From JBDSKH01 sp035556655 (GTDB lineage Bacteria > Actinomycetota > Actinomycetes > Actinomycetales > Microbacteriaceae), in assembly GCA_035556655.1 (NCBI GenBank), contig DATMFW010000067.1, positions 62,001-126,000 on the forward strand: a stretch of DNA of 64,000 nt. Direction: 5' to 3'. The notes below the pieces were generated by a model. That model was not told the origin of the DNA. It saw only the letters and a list, made by a program, of their open reading frames with translations, and searched no databases. The translations under genes were made by a program, and so were the position numbers. Positions 24,631-33,275 of the stretch are shown in pieces. Positions within the stretch are counted from its first letter, which is position 1, and the number at the start of each line of letters is the position of its first letter.

Positions 24631-25940
24631 TCGAATACCGCAACCTCCGCGTCGCCGTCCTGGGCGCCGGGTCCGTCGGCGCCCAGGTGGCCTCGCTGCT
24701 GCTCGAGCACGGCGACGAGCTCGCCGGGCGGGTCGGCGCGGGGCTGGAGCTGGTGGGGGTCGCGGTGCGCGACCCGAAAGCGAAGCGCACCGCCGACATC
24801 CCGCAGCACCTGATCACCACCGACGCGCACTCGCTGATCCTCGGCGCGGACATCGTCGTCGAGCTGATGGGAGGTCTGGAGCCGGCGCGCGAGTACCTCG
24901 AGCTGGCGATGAACTCCGGCGCCGACGTGATCACCGCCAACAAGGCGCTGCTGGCCACCCACGGACCCGAGCTGTTCGCCATCGCCGAGCAGGTCGGGGC
25001 GCAGCTCTACTACGAGGCGGCGGTCGGCGGGGCGATCCCGATCATCCGGCCGCTGCGCGACTCGCTCGCCGGCGACCGGGTGCACCGCATCCTCGGCATC
25101 GTCAACGGCACCACCAACTACATCCTCGACCGCATGGACACCGAGGGGGACTCGCTGGAGGAGGCGCTCGCCGCCGCCACCGAGCTCGGCTACGCCGAAG
25201 CCGATCCGACGGCCGACATCGGCGGCTACGACGCCGCGCAGAAGGCGTCGATCCTCGCCAGCCTCGCCTTCCACACCACGGTGCCGCTTCCGAGCGTGTA
25301 CCGCGAGGGCATCGAGAAGGTCACGCACGCCCAGGTGGCCGCGGCCCGCGCCGCCGGCTACGTCGTCAAGCTGCTCGCCGTCTGCGAACGCCTGGTGGAT
25401 GCCGCGACCGGCACCGAGGGCGTCAGCGCCCGGGTGCACCCCGCCCTGGTACCCCGCGACCACCCGCTGGCGGCCGTGCACGGCGCCAACAACGCGGTCT
25501 TCCTCGAGGCCGAGGCGGCGGGCAGCCTGATGTTCTACGGCGCCGGAGCCGGCGGAGTCCCCACCGCATCCGCCGTGCTGGGAGATGTGGTGTCGGCCGC
25601 GCGGCGTCACGTCATCGGCGGACCGGGAGTGGCCGAGTCCACGAGCTCCGACCTGCCGATCCTGCCCATCTCGAGCGTCACCACGCGCTACCAGATCACG
25701 CTCGAGGTCGCCGACCGGCCGGGCGTGCTCGCGCAGATCGCGACGCTGTTCAGCGAGCACGGGGTGTCGGTCGAGGCCGTGCAGCAGTCGGTGCGTGCGG
25801 ACGGGGACGCCGCCACCGCTACCCTGGTGATCGGCACGCATGAGGCGACGGAGTCCGCGCTCGCCGCGACCGTCGCGTCCCTGGACGCGACAGAGTCGGT
25901 GGCCGAGGTCACGAGCGTGCTCCGAGTAGAAGGTTCGTAG
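24627..25940 (+). CDS. hom: Homoserine dehydrogenase
   Basis: A 437-residue enzyme reducing aspartate semialdehyde to homoserine. The NAD(P) motif is VLGAGSVGAQVA at about residue 11, the catalytic region contains VGGAIPIIRPL and NGTTNYILD, and a C-terminal ACT domain (about 355-437, ITLEVADRPGVLAQIATLF) should give feedback control, probably by threonine. The frame stays open far upstream through lysA; GTG 24627, overlapping the lysA stop by 4 bases, gives the normal N-terminus. Confidence 0.97.
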   Translation: MIEYRNLRVAVLGAGSVGAQVASLLLEHGDELAGRVGAGLELVGVAVRDPKAKRTADIPQHLITTDAHSLILGADIVVELMGGLEPAREYLELAMNSGADVITANKALLATHGPELFAIAEQVGAQLYYEAAVGGAIPIIRPLRDSLAGDRVHRILGIVNGTTNYILDRMDTEGDSLEEALAAATELGYAEADPTADIGGYDAAQKASILASLAFHTTVPLPSVYREGIEKVTHAQVAAARAAGYVVKLLAVCERLVDAATGTEGVSARVHPALVPRDHPLAAVHGANNAVFLEAEAAGSLMFYGAGAGGVPTASAVLGDVVSAARRHVIGGPGVAESTSSDLPILPISSVTTRYQITLEVADRPGVLAQIATLFSEHGVSVEAVQQSVRADGDAATATLVIGTHEATESALAATVASLDATESVAEVTSVLRVEGS

Positions 25941-25942
25941 AG

Positions 25943-27016
25943 ATGGCTGCACAGTGGCGCGGAGTGCTCCACGAGTATCGCGATCGCCTGGATGTCACCG
26001 ATGCCACCCCGATCGTCACCCTCGGTGAGGGCGGCACCCCGCTGATCCCCGCGCCCGCTCTGGACGCGCGCACCGGCGCCAAGGTCTGGGTCAAGTTCGA
26101 GGGCATGAACCCGACCGGCTCGTTCAAGGACCGCGGCATGACGATGGCGGTGTCCAAGGCGCTCGAGCACGGTGCGAAGGCCGTCATCTGCGCCTCGACC
26201 GGCAACACCTCCGCATCGGCCGCCGCGTACGCCACCCACGCCGGCATCACCGCCGCCGTCCTGGTTCCCGAGGGCAAGATCGCGATGGGCAAGCTCGCCC
26301 AGGCGATCGCACACGGCGCCGAGCTGCTGCAGGTGCGCGGCAACTTCGACGACTGCCTCGACATCGCGCGAGAGCTCGCCGAGAACTACCCGGTGCACCT
26401 GGTGAACTCGGTCAACAACGACCGCATCGAGGGGCAGAAGACGGCCGCGTTCGAGGTCGTCGAGGTGCTCGGCGATGCCCCCGACTTCCATTTCATCCCG
26501 GTCGGCAACGCCGGCAACTACACCGCCTACACCCGTGGCTACCGCGAGGAGGCCGAGCGCGGTGTCACCACCCGGCGCCCGCGCATGTTCGGGTTCCAGG
26601 CGGCCGGCAGCGCGCCGATGGTCAGCGGATCGGTCGTGAAGGATCCGGAGACGATCGCCAGCGCGATCCGCATCGGCAACCCGGCCTCGTGGGAGCTCGC
26701 CCTGCAGGCCCGGGACGAGACCGACGGCTACTTCGGCGCGATCTCCGACGCCGACATCCTCGATGCCCACCGCATCCTGTCCTCCGAGGTGGGCGTCTTC
26801 GTCGAGCCTGCCTCGGCGATCAGCGTGGCCGGCCTGCTGGAACGGGCCGCGGCGGGGCAGGTGCCCGCCGGATCCACCGTCGTGCTCACCGTCACCGGCC
26901 ACGGCCTGAAGGATCCGCAGTGGGCGCTCAAGGCCGCCGACGGCTCCGACGTCGCGCCCACCAGCGTCGCCGTCGACGTCGCCGAGATCGCCGGGGTGCT
27001 GGGACTGACCTCGTGA
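25943..27016 (+). CDS. thrC: Threonine synthase
   Basis: A 357-residue PLP enzyme converting O-phosphohomoserine to threonine. The PLP lysine lies in GSFKDRGM (about residue 60), the phosphate-binding loop is PVGNAGNY, and the length matches the short actinobacterial type. ATG 25943 follows the hom stop by 2 bases. Its stop overlaps thrB by 4 bases. Confidence 0.97.
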   Translation: MAAQWRGVLHEYRDRLDVTDATPIVTLGEGGTPLIPAPALDARTGAKVWVKFEGMNPTGSFKDRGMTMAVSKALEHGAKAVICASTGNTSASAAAYATHAGITAAVLVPEGKIAMGKLAQAIAHGAELLQVRGNFDDCLDIARELAENYPVHLVNSVNNDRIEGQKTAAFEVVEVLGDAPDFHFIPVGNAGNYTAYTRGYREEAERGVTTRRPRMFGFQAAGSAPMVSGSVVKDPETIASAIRIGNPASWELALQARDETDGYFGAISDADILDAHRILSSEVGVFVEPASAISVAGLLERAAAGQVPAGSTVVLTVTGHGLKDPQWALKAADGSDVAPTSVAVDVAEIAGVLGLTS

Positions 27017-27954
27017 CCGTCCCCGTCGGCCGCAGCGTGCTGGTCAAGGTCCCGGCCACCACGGCCAACCTCGGGCCCGGTTTCGACACGCTCGGGCTCG
27101 CTCTCTCGGTGTACGACGAGCTCACCGTCACCGTGCGCGCCACCCCCGGTGCCACCGTCACGGTCGAGGGTGTCGGCGCCGGCGAGGTGCCCACCGACGA
27201 GTCCAACCTGGTGGTGCGCTCGATCGCCTACACCTTCGCCGCCTACGGGATCGAGCTGCCCGGGCTCGACCTGCTGGCGCGCAACAGCATCCCGCACAGC
27301 CGCGGCATGGGCTCATCCGGTGCCGCGATCGTCAGCGGCATCATGGCGGCCAAGGGCCTGCTCGAGGGCATCGTCGAGATCGACGCGCAGGGGCTGCTGT
27401 CGCTCGCGACCGCGCTCGAGGGCCATCCCGACAATGTGGCCCCGGCGCTGTTCGGCGGGCTCACCATCGCCTGGATGACGCCCGAGGGCCCGCGCCACAA
27501 GAAGCTGATCGTGCACCGCGGGGTCTCGCCGCTCGTCGCGGTGCCGGTCGAATCGCACATGTCGACCGCGCTGGCGCGCAGCCTGCAGCCGGAATCGGTG
27601 CCGCACGAGGACGCCATCTTCAACGTGTCGCGCTCCGCGTTGCTGATCGCGGCGCTCATCCAGAGCCCCGAGCTCCTGCTCGCCGCCACCGAGGACAAGC
27701 TGCACCAGAGCTACCGCGCGAGCGCCATGCCCGAGACCGACGAGCTGATCCGCGTGCTGCGTGCGCACGACCTCGCCGCCGTGGTGTCCGGGGCGGGGCC
27801 GTCGATCCTCGTGCTCGGCAGCGACCCGTCGCAACGACTGCAGGCGACCGAGCTGATCGAGAAGCACTCCACCACACCGTGGAACTGCCTGCTGCTGGCC
27901 GTGGACTTCCGGGGTGCTACAGTTGTTCCGCACTCGACGGAAGCCGTGGCGTAG
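27013..27954 (+). CDS. thrB: Homoserine kinase
   Basis: A 313-residue GHMP-family kinase making O-phosphohomoserine. ATTANLGPGFDTLG opens the protein, the ATP-binding loop is PHSRGMGSSGAA (about 94-105), and the third motif appears as AVVSGAGPS. GTG 27013 overlaps the thrC stop (GTGA). Gene order thrC-thrB is the actinobacterial arrangement. Confidence 0.96.
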   Translation: MTVPVGRSVLVKVPATTANLGPGFDTLGLALSVYDELTVTVRATPGATVTVEGVGAGEVPTDESNLVVRSIAYTFAAYGIELPGLDLLARNSIPHSRGMGSSGAAIVSGIMAAKGLLEGIVEIDAQGLLSLATALEGHPDNVAPALFGGLTIAWMTPEGPRHKKLIVHRGVSPLVAVPVESHMSTALARSLQPESVPHEDAIFNVSRSALLIAALIQSPELLLAATEDKLHQSYRASAMPETDELIRVLRAHDLAAVVSGAGPSILVLGSDPSQRLQATELIEKHSTTPWNCLLLAVDFRGATVVPHSTEAVA

Positions 27955-28065
27955 CGCTCATCCCGGGCTTCCCAACCCGGTCCTTCGGACCGCGAGAGTC
28001 GCACCTCTTCATCACCATCTCCCCGCGCTGCCTCTGTGCGCGGGTTGAAAGGAACATCACCACCT
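27955..28065 (+). promoter_or_regulatory. thrB-rho intergenic region with two hairpins
   Basis: The first hairpin is CGGTCC-TTC-GGACCG (27978-27992), shortly after the thrB stop and possibly a terminator. The second, CCCGCG (28022-28027) pairing with CGCGGG (28039-28044), lies just before the AAAGGA ribosome-binding site of rho. Between them is a C/T-rich, G-poor stretch (about 27994-28020), the kind of sequence Rho binds, so Rho autoregulation by attenuation is plausible. Confidence 0.45.
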
Positions 28066-29970
28066 GTGACCGACGTCCGTGTCGAGCTGAGCCGCCTCCG
28101 GCTGCCCGAGCTCCAGGCCCTCGCGGCAGAACGCGGCATCGCCGGTGCACAGAAGCTTCGAAAAGGAGAACTCGTGGACACCCTCGCCGACAACGAGAAC
28201 GAGCAGGCCGACGCCCCCGCGGCGCCCGAGCCCGAGACCATGACCGCCGAGCCGGCCGTCGCCGTCATCGAGCAGGCCCCCGACGTGGAGACCGCGTCGG
28301 AAGCGCCCGCACCGGATGAGGCAGGCGCCGCCGAGCCGGCCGCGGACGCCGTCGCGCCCGCCAAGGCCCCCGCCCGCCGTTCGCGGCGCGCCACCGCCTC
28401 GACCGAGGTCGCGGCCGAGCTGGCGACCCTGGCTCCGGCCGACACCGCCCCCGTGGCCGCCGCCGACGTGGCCGACGACCTCGACAAGCTGCTGCCCGAG
28501 GTCACCTCGGGTGCCGAGGGCGACGAGGCCGAGGGCGGCGCCCGTCGCGGCCGTGGCCGTGGCCGCAACGGCGGTGCCGCCGACAAGGCCGACAAGCAGG
28601 ACAAGGCCGACAAGCAGGACAAGGCCGAGAAGCAGGACAAGGGCGACAAGCCCGAGGGTCAGAGGAACGGCCAGCGCCAGAACGGCGGCCAGGCCGACGA
28701 CGGCGAGGGCCGCTCCGGTCGCGGCCGCTACCGCGACCGCAAGCGCGGACGCGGTGGTCAGAACGACGAGATCGAGCCCGAGATCAGCGACGACGACGTG
28801 CTGATCCCGGTGGCCGGCATCCTCGACGTGCTCGACAACTACGCATTCGTCCGCACCAGCGGCTACCTGCCCGGCCCGAACGACGTGTACGTCTCGCTCG
28901 GCCAGGTCAAGAAGTACGACCTGCGCAAGGGCGACGCCGTCGTCGGCGCGATCCGCCAGCCGCGCGAGGGCGAGCAGCAGGGCAACCGCCAGAAGTACAA
29001 CGCGATCGTCAAGATCGACTCGGTCAACGGTCTTCCGATCGACCAGGCCGGCGAGCGGGTCGAGTTCGGCAAGCTGACCCCGATCTACCCGAACGAGCGC
29101 CTGCGCCTGGAGACCACGCCCGAGAAGCTCTCGACGCGCATCATCGATCTCATCGCCCCGATCGGAAAGGGCCAGCGCGGCCTGATCGTGGCGCCGCCGA
29201 AGGCCGGCAAGACGCTCATCCTGCAGGCCATCGCCAAGGCCATCGCGGTCAACAACCCGGAGGTCCACATCATGGTGGTCCTGGTCGACGAGCGGCCAGA
29301 AGAGGTCACCGACATGCAGCGCTCGGTGAAGGGCGAGGTCATCGCCTCGACCTTCGACCGGCCCGCCGAGGACCACACCACGGTCGCCGAGCTCGCCATC
29401 GAGCGCGCCAAGCGCCTCGTCGAGCTGGGCAACGACGTCGTCGTGCTGCTCGACTCGATCACCCGCCTCGGCCGCGCCTACAACCTGGCCAGCCCCGCAT
29501 CGGGCCGCATCCTCTCCGGGGGCGTGGACGCATCCGCCCTCTACCCGCCGAAGCGCTTCTTCGGCGCCGCGCGCAACATCGAGGGCGGCGGCTCGCTGAC
29601 CATCCTCGCCACGGCGCTCGTGGAGACCGGGTCGAAGATGGACGAGGTGATCTTCGAGGAGTTCAAGGGCACCGGCAACATGGAGCTGCGTCTGTCGCGC
29701 GCCCTGGCCGACAAGCGCATCTTCCCGGCGGTCGACATCTACGCCTCGAGCACCCGCCGCGAGGAGGAGCTGCTGAGCGCGGACGAGGTCAAGATCACCT
29801 GGCGCCTGCGCCGGGCGCTGGCGGGTCTCGAACTGCAGCAGCAGCTCGAACTGGTGCTGTCGCGGCTGAAAGAGACGCAGTCCAACACCGAGTTCCTCGT
29901 CCAGATCCAGAGCTCGCTGCCCGAGAACGGCAAGAACGGCAACGGAACCGGCAACGGACACAAGGAGTAG
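28066..29970 (+). CDS. rho: Transcription termination factor Rho
   Basis: A 634-residue RNA-dependent helicase that ends transcription. The Rho N domain (ELSRLRLPELQALAAERGIAG...) is followed by a long disordered insertion of about 200 residues (about 40-240) rich in Ala/Glu/Lys and Arg/Gly, including a tandem DKADKQ repeat. Then come the S1-like RNA-binding domain (VAGILDVLDNYAFVRTSGYL) and the ATPase with Walker A PPKAGKTLIL and Walker B VVVLLDSITRLGRAYN. Large N-terminal insertions are known in actinobacterial Rho. I chose GTG 28066, the first start after the ribosome-binding site, although the spacing of about 11 bases is long. Confidence 0.96.
   Translation: MTDVRVELSRLRLPELQALAAERGIAGAQKLRKGELVDTLADNENEQADAPAAPEPETMTAEPAVAVIEQAPDVETASEAPAPDEAGAAEPAADAVAPAKAPARRSRRATASTEVAAELATLAPADTAPVAAADVADDLDKLLPEVTSGAEGDEAEGGARRGRGRGRNGGAADKADKQDKADKQDKAEKQDKGDKPEGQRNGQRQNGGQADDGEGRSGRGRYRDRKRGRGGQNDEIEPEISDDDVLIPVAGILDVLDNYAFVRTSGYLPGPNDVYVSLGQVKKYDLRKGDAVVGAIRQPREGEQQGNRQKYNAIVKIDSVNGLPIDQAGERVEFGKLTPIYPNERLRLETTPEKLSTRIIDLIAPIGKGQRGLIVAPPKAGKTLILQAIAKAIAVNNPEVHIMVVLVDERPEEVTDMQRSVKGEVIASTFDRPAEDHTTVAELAIERAKRLVELGNDVVVLLDSITRLGRAYNLASPASGRILSGGVDASALYPPKRFFGAARNIEGGGSLTILATALVETGSKMDEVIFEEFKGTGNMELRLSRALADKRIFPAVDIYASSTRREEELLSADEVKITWRLRRALAGLELQQQLELVLSRLKETQSNTEFLVQIQSSLPENGKNGNGTGNGHKE
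28582..28650 (+). repeat. 18-bp tandem repeat inside rho (DKADKQ repeat)
   Basis: GACAAGGCCGACAAGCAG occurs twice exactly (28582-28599, 28600-28617), a third time with one change (28618-28635) and partly a fourth time to 28650. It encodes the hexapeptide DKADKQ in the disordered insertion and is a likely hotspot for copy-number slippage. Confidence 0.9.
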
Positions 29971-29973
29971 CTC

Positions 29974-31047
29974 GTGTTCGAGTCGGTAGCGACGCTGCTG
30001 GCCGAACACGAGGACCTGCAGCAGCAGCTCTCCGATCCGGCCATCCACGCGGACGCCGGGCGGGCCAAGAAGGTCAACCGGCGCTACGCCGAGCTCAGCC
30101 AGATCGCCGCGGCGTACTCCTCGTGGCAGCAGGCGGGCGCCGACCTGGAGGCCGCGCGCGAGCTCGCCAAAGAGGATGCGGCGTTCGCCGACGAGGTGCC
30201 CGCGCTCGAGGAGGGCCTCGCCGCGGCGCAGGAGAAGCTGCGCCGGCTGCTGATCCCGCGCGATCCCGACGACGGGCGCGATGTGATCATGGAGATCAAG
30301 GGCGGCGAGGGCGGCGAGGAGTCGGCGCTGTTCGCCGCCGACCTGCTGCGCATGTACCTGCACTACGCCGAGTCCCGCGGCTGGAAGACCGAGCTGCTGG
30401 AGCGCACCGAGTCCGATCTCGGCGGCTACAAGGACGTGCAGGTCGCGATCAAGTCGAACGCCACCGACCCGGCCCAGGGGGTCTGGGCCTCGCTGAAGTA
30501 CGAGGGCGGGGTGCACCGCGTGCAGCGGGTGCCGGCGACCGAGTCGCAGGGCCGCATCCACACCTCGACGACCGGCGTGCTCGTCTTCCCCGAGGTCGAC
30601 GAGCCGGAAGAGGTCGACATCAACCCGAACGATCTCAAGATCGACGTCTTCCGCTCATCGGGTCCCGGCGGCCAGAGCGTCAACACCACCGACTCGGCGG
30701 TGCGCATCACCCACCTGCCGACCGGCATCGTGGTGTCGATGCAGAACGAGAAGTCGCAGCTGCAGAACCGCGAGGCCGGCATGCGGGTGCTCCGCGCCCG
30801 GTTGCTGGCGCGCCAGCAGGAGGAGCTCGCCGCGGTGGCGAGCGATGCCCGGAAGAGCCAGATCCGCTCGATGGACCGGTCGGAGCGGATCCGCACCTAC
30901 AACTTCCCCGAGAACCGGATCGCGGATCACCGCACCGGCTACAAGGCCTACAACCTCGATCAGGTGATGAACGGCGCGCTCGACCCCGTCATCGAATCCT
31001 GCATCCAGGCCGACGAAGAGGCCCGCCTTGCCGACGTCGGCAGCTGA
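29974..31047 (+). CDS. prfA: Peptide chain release factor 1
   Basis: A 357-residue RF1 reading UAA and UAG. The stop-codon-recognition region has RVPATESQGRIHTS with the PAT variant of the PxT motif (RF2 would have SPF), and the peptidyl-hydrolysis loop is SSGPGGQSVNTTDSAVR with the GGQ motif. It starts with GTG 3 bases after the rho stop. In M. tuberculosis rpmE lies between rho and prfA; here it is absent. Confidence 0.97.
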   Translation: MFESVATLLAEHEDLQQQLSDPAIHADAGRAKKVNRRYAELSQIAAAYSSWQQAGADLEAARELAKEDAAFADEVPALEEGLAAAQEKLRRLLIPRDPDDGRDVIMEIKGGEGGEESALFAADLLRMYLHYAESRGWKTELLERTESDLGGYKDVQVAIKSNATDPAQGVWASLKYEGGVHRVQRVPATESQGRIHTSTTGVLVFPEVDEPEEVDINPNDLKIDVFRSSGPGGQSVNTTDSAVRITHLPTGIVVSMQNEKSQLQNREAGMRVLRARLLARQQEELAAVASDARKSQIRSMDRSERIRTYNFPENRIADHRTGYKAYNLDQVMNGALDPVIESCIQADEEARLADVGS

Positions 31048-31885
31048 ACTGCGCGAACGCGTCGTCGCGGCGCTCGCCGGGGCCGGCATCCCGCACCCCG
31101 ACGCGGACGCCGAGTTGCTGATCGGCCACGTGCTCGGAATCTCGCGCGGGCAGGTGCAGGCGCAGGTCGTGACGGATGAGGCGGTCGCCGACGACGCCGC
31201 AGCCCGCGTTCATGAGCTGGTCGCCCGTCGCGCGGCACGAGAACCGCTCCAGCACATCACGGGCAGCGCGGCGTTCCGCTCGCTCGAGGTGCAGGTCGGG
31301 CCGGGGGTATTCATCCCGCGGCCCGAGACCGAGGGAGTCGCGCAGCTCGCGATCGATGCCCTGCTGGCGGTGGCCTCCCCGGCGCCGGTCGCCATCGACC
31401 TCGGTGCCGGCTCGGGGGCGATCGCGCTGGCGCTCGCGACCGAGGTGCCCCATGCCCGGGTGTGGGGGGTCGAACGCTCGGCCGAGGCGTTCGCCTGGGC
31501 GACGCGCAACGCGGAGGGGGTGGCGAACCTGACCCTGGTGCACGGCGACCTGGGCGAGGAACTCCACGAGCTCGACGGCAGCGCCGACGTGGTGGTCTCG
31601 AATCCGCCGTACATCCCCGAGGATGCGATCCCGCGCGACCCCGAGGTGCGGCTGTTCGACCCGCCGGCGGCGCTGTACGGGGGAGTGGACGGGCTCGATG
31701 TGGTGCGCGTGCTGTCGCGCCGCGCTCTGACGCTGCTGCGGCCGGGAGGCGCTCTCGTGCTCGAGCACGGCGAGCTGCAGGGGTCCGCGATCAGGGCCCT
31801 GCTCGCCGCCGACGGCTGGCGAGCCCCGGCGACGCACGCCGACCTCACCCGGAGGGACCGGGCCACCACCGCATCCCGCCCCTGA
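31028..31885 (+). CDS. prmC: Release factor glutamine N5-methyltransferase
   Basis: A 285-residue SAM-dependent methyltransferase that modifies the GGQ glutamine of RF1 and RF2. The SAM motif is AIDLGAGSGAIALALA (about residue 122) and the catalytic NPPY is in VVVSNPPYIPE. A TTG start at 31028 overlaps prfA by 20 bases; this is typical coupling with its substrate gene. Its stop is followed after 7 bases by structured repeat copy B. Confidence 0.95.
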   Translation: MPTSAAELRERVVAALAGAGIPHPDADAELLIGHVLGISRGQVQAQVVTDEAVADDAAARVHELVARRAAREPLQHITGSAAFRSLEVQVGPGVFIPRPETEGVAQLAIDALLAVASPAPVAIDLGAGSGAIALALATEVPHARVWGVERSAEAFAWATRNAEGVANLTLVHGDLGEELHELDGSADVVVSNPPYIPEDAIPRDPEVRLFDPPAALYGGVDGLDVVRVLSRRALTLLRPGGALVLEHGELQGSAIRALLAADGWRAPATHADLTRRDRATTASRP

Positions 31886-31892
31886 CCCCCGT

Positions 31893-31974
31893 CCGTTCTG
31901 CAGGACTTTCCCGTTCTGCAGGACTCTGCGCGCAGAGTCTTCGGTTGTGCAGGACTCCTGGTCCTGCACAACGA
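31893..31974 (+). repeat. Structured intergenic repeat, copy B (downstream of prmC)
   Basis: CCGTTCTGCAGGACTT (31893-31908) and CCGTTCTGCAGGACTC (31911-31926) are 18 bp apart. A perfect 18-bp palindrome follows (31922-31939), then a third forward unit CGGTTGTGCAGGACTC (31942-31957) and an inverted unit TGGTCCTGCACAACGA (31959-31974). The last two form a 12-bp hairpin with a 5-base loop. The element starts 7 bases after the prmC stop, codirectional, and separates prmC from the convergent HAD gene. Confidence 0.88.
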
Positions 31975-31983
31975 GGGGGGTGC

Positions 31984-32595
31984 TCACGCGCGCGCGAACT
32001 CCTCGATGGCGGTCAGGAGGGCGGCGCCCGAGGTGAACAGGTGCCCGGTGATGCCGACGCTCTCGGCGCCGGCGACGTTCTCGGGCAGGTCGTCGGTGAA
32101 GAACACGTCGGCCGGGTCGGCGTCGTAGGCGCGCAGCATCGCCCGGAACACCTCGGGATCGGGTTTGCGCGCCCCGTAGTACGACGAGGTGCGCAGGTGC
32201 TCCGCTCCGAACAGCTCGACGAGCTCGGGAGCCACGGTGGCCAGGTGCGCCCCGAGCAGCGGCCCGTTGTTGGTCAGCAGCGACACCCGCCCGAGTTCGC
32301 GCGCCCGGCGCACGGCGGCGAGCGACTCCGGCCACGGGGTCATCGCGCCCGCCCGGTTCGCCACCCAGTCCTCGACCGAGATCTGCACGCCGAGGGCCTC
32401 GACGAATGCCGCGTGATACGCCTCGGCGTCGGCGAATCCACCGGCCTCGGCGCGCCATTCGCCCTCGTCGTGCCACCACCTCCGGCGCAGCTCGCCGAGG
32501 TCGTGCCCGGTGAGTTCGGTGATGCCCCGCATGCGCACCCGCCAGTCGTAGTCGTAGAGCACGTCGTCCATGTCGAACACGAAGAGCAGGGGCAT
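31984..32595 (-). CDS. HAD family hydrolase
   Basis: A 203-residue haloacid dehalogenase-like phosphatase. Motif I is FVFDMDDVLYD with both aspartates at residues 8 and 10, motif II is SLLTNNGP, the lysine motif is YYGARKPDPEVF and motif IV is VFFTDDLPENV. The cap is small and helical (HAD-IA). Substrate unknown. The frame continues about 54 codons upstream, through the tsaC promoter and tsaC itself, so ATG 32595 is preferred; a TATTCT -10 lies 9 bases before it. It is an insertion relative to the mycobacterial prmC-tsaC order. Confidence 0.9.
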   Translation of the reverse strand: MPLLFVFDMDDVLYDYDWRVRMRGITELTGHDLGELRRRWWHDEGEWRAEAGGFADAEAYHAAFVEALGVQISVEDWVANRAGAMTPWPESLAAVRRARELGRVSLLTNNGPLLGAHLATVAPELVELFGAEHLRTSSYYGARKPDPEVFRAMLRAYDADPADVFFTDDLPENVAGAESVGITGHLFTSGAALLTAIEEFARA

Positions 32596-32604
32596 GATGC
32601 TTCC

Positions 32605-32614
32605 AGAATAGGAT
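32605..32614. promoter_or_regulatory. Overlapping divergent -10 hexamers (HAD gene / tsaC)
   Basis: TATTCT on the minus strand (32605-32610) stands 9 bases before the HAD start; TAGGAT on the plus strand (32609-32614) stands 7 bases before the tsaC ATG. They share two base pairs, so the two promoters cannot be occupied at once. Confidence 0.55.
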
Positions 32615-32621
32615 CGGAAGG

Positions 32622-33275
32622 ATGGCGACCTACGACACCGCGGTGGCGGCCGAACTGCTGAGCGGTATGCGACTCGCCCGCCAGGCCATCGGCCGCGGGG
32701 AGCTCGTGGTGATCCCCACCGACACCGTCTACGGGGTCGCCGCCGACGCGTTCTCACCGGCGGCCGTCACCCGGTTGCTCGAGGCCAAGGGGCGCGATCG
32801 CACGGCCCCGCCCCCGGTGCTGATCCCCGGCATCCCGACCCTCGATGCGCTCGCCGAGGTGGTCCCCGACGAGGTGCGCGCGCTCGTGGCCGAGTTCTGG
32901 CCGGGCGGGCTGACCATCATCATGCGTGCGCGCCGCACCCTGGACTGGGATCTCGGCGAGACCCGCGGCACCGTCGCGCTGCGCATGCCGAGCCACCCGA
33001 TCGCGCTCGAACTGCTCAGCGAGACCGGACCGCTCGCGGTGTCCAGTGCGAACTCGACGGGGCAGCCCCCCGCGACGACCGCCGCGAAGGCCGAGGAGAT
33101 GCTCGGGGATGCGGTGGCGGTCTATCTGGAAGCGGGCGAGGGCGGCACCGTCCCCTCGACGATCGTCGACGCCATCGGCCTGGAATCGGAGGCCGGGAAG
33201 CTGCGGATCGTGCGCTCCGGCGCGGTCGCCGACGCCGACATCCGTCGCGTCGTGGGGGCCGAGCGGTGCGCATAG
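32622..33275 (+). CDS. tsaC: L-threonylcarbamoyladenylate synthase (TsaC/Sua5)
   Basis: A 217-residue enzyme making threonylcarbamoyl-AMP for the t6A37 modification of ANN-decoding tRNAs. YrdC-fold landmarks are VIPTDTVYGVAADA, PGGLTIIMRA, RMPSHPIALELL and the SSANSTGQPP nucleotide site. It ends after the YrdC domain, so it is the short TsaC-type without the Sua5 tail. The stop is overlapped by the next gene by 10 bases. Confidence 0.95.
   Translation: MATYDTAVAAELLSGMRLARQAIGRGELVVIPTDTVYGVAADAFSPAAVTRLLEAKGRDRTAPPPVLIPGIPTLDALAEVVPDEVRALVAEFWPGGLTIIMRARRTLDWDLGETRGTVALRMPSHPIALELLSETGPLAVSSANSTGQPPATTAAKAEEMLGDAVAVYLEAGEGGTVPSTIVDAIGLESEAGKLRIVRSGAVADADIRRVVGAERCA

Noticed and set aside
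28057..30561. An 834-codon minus-strand open frame opposite rho and prfA
   Set aside because: Composition is Leu/Val/Asp/Arg-biased antisense of two clear genes; no domain is recognisable.
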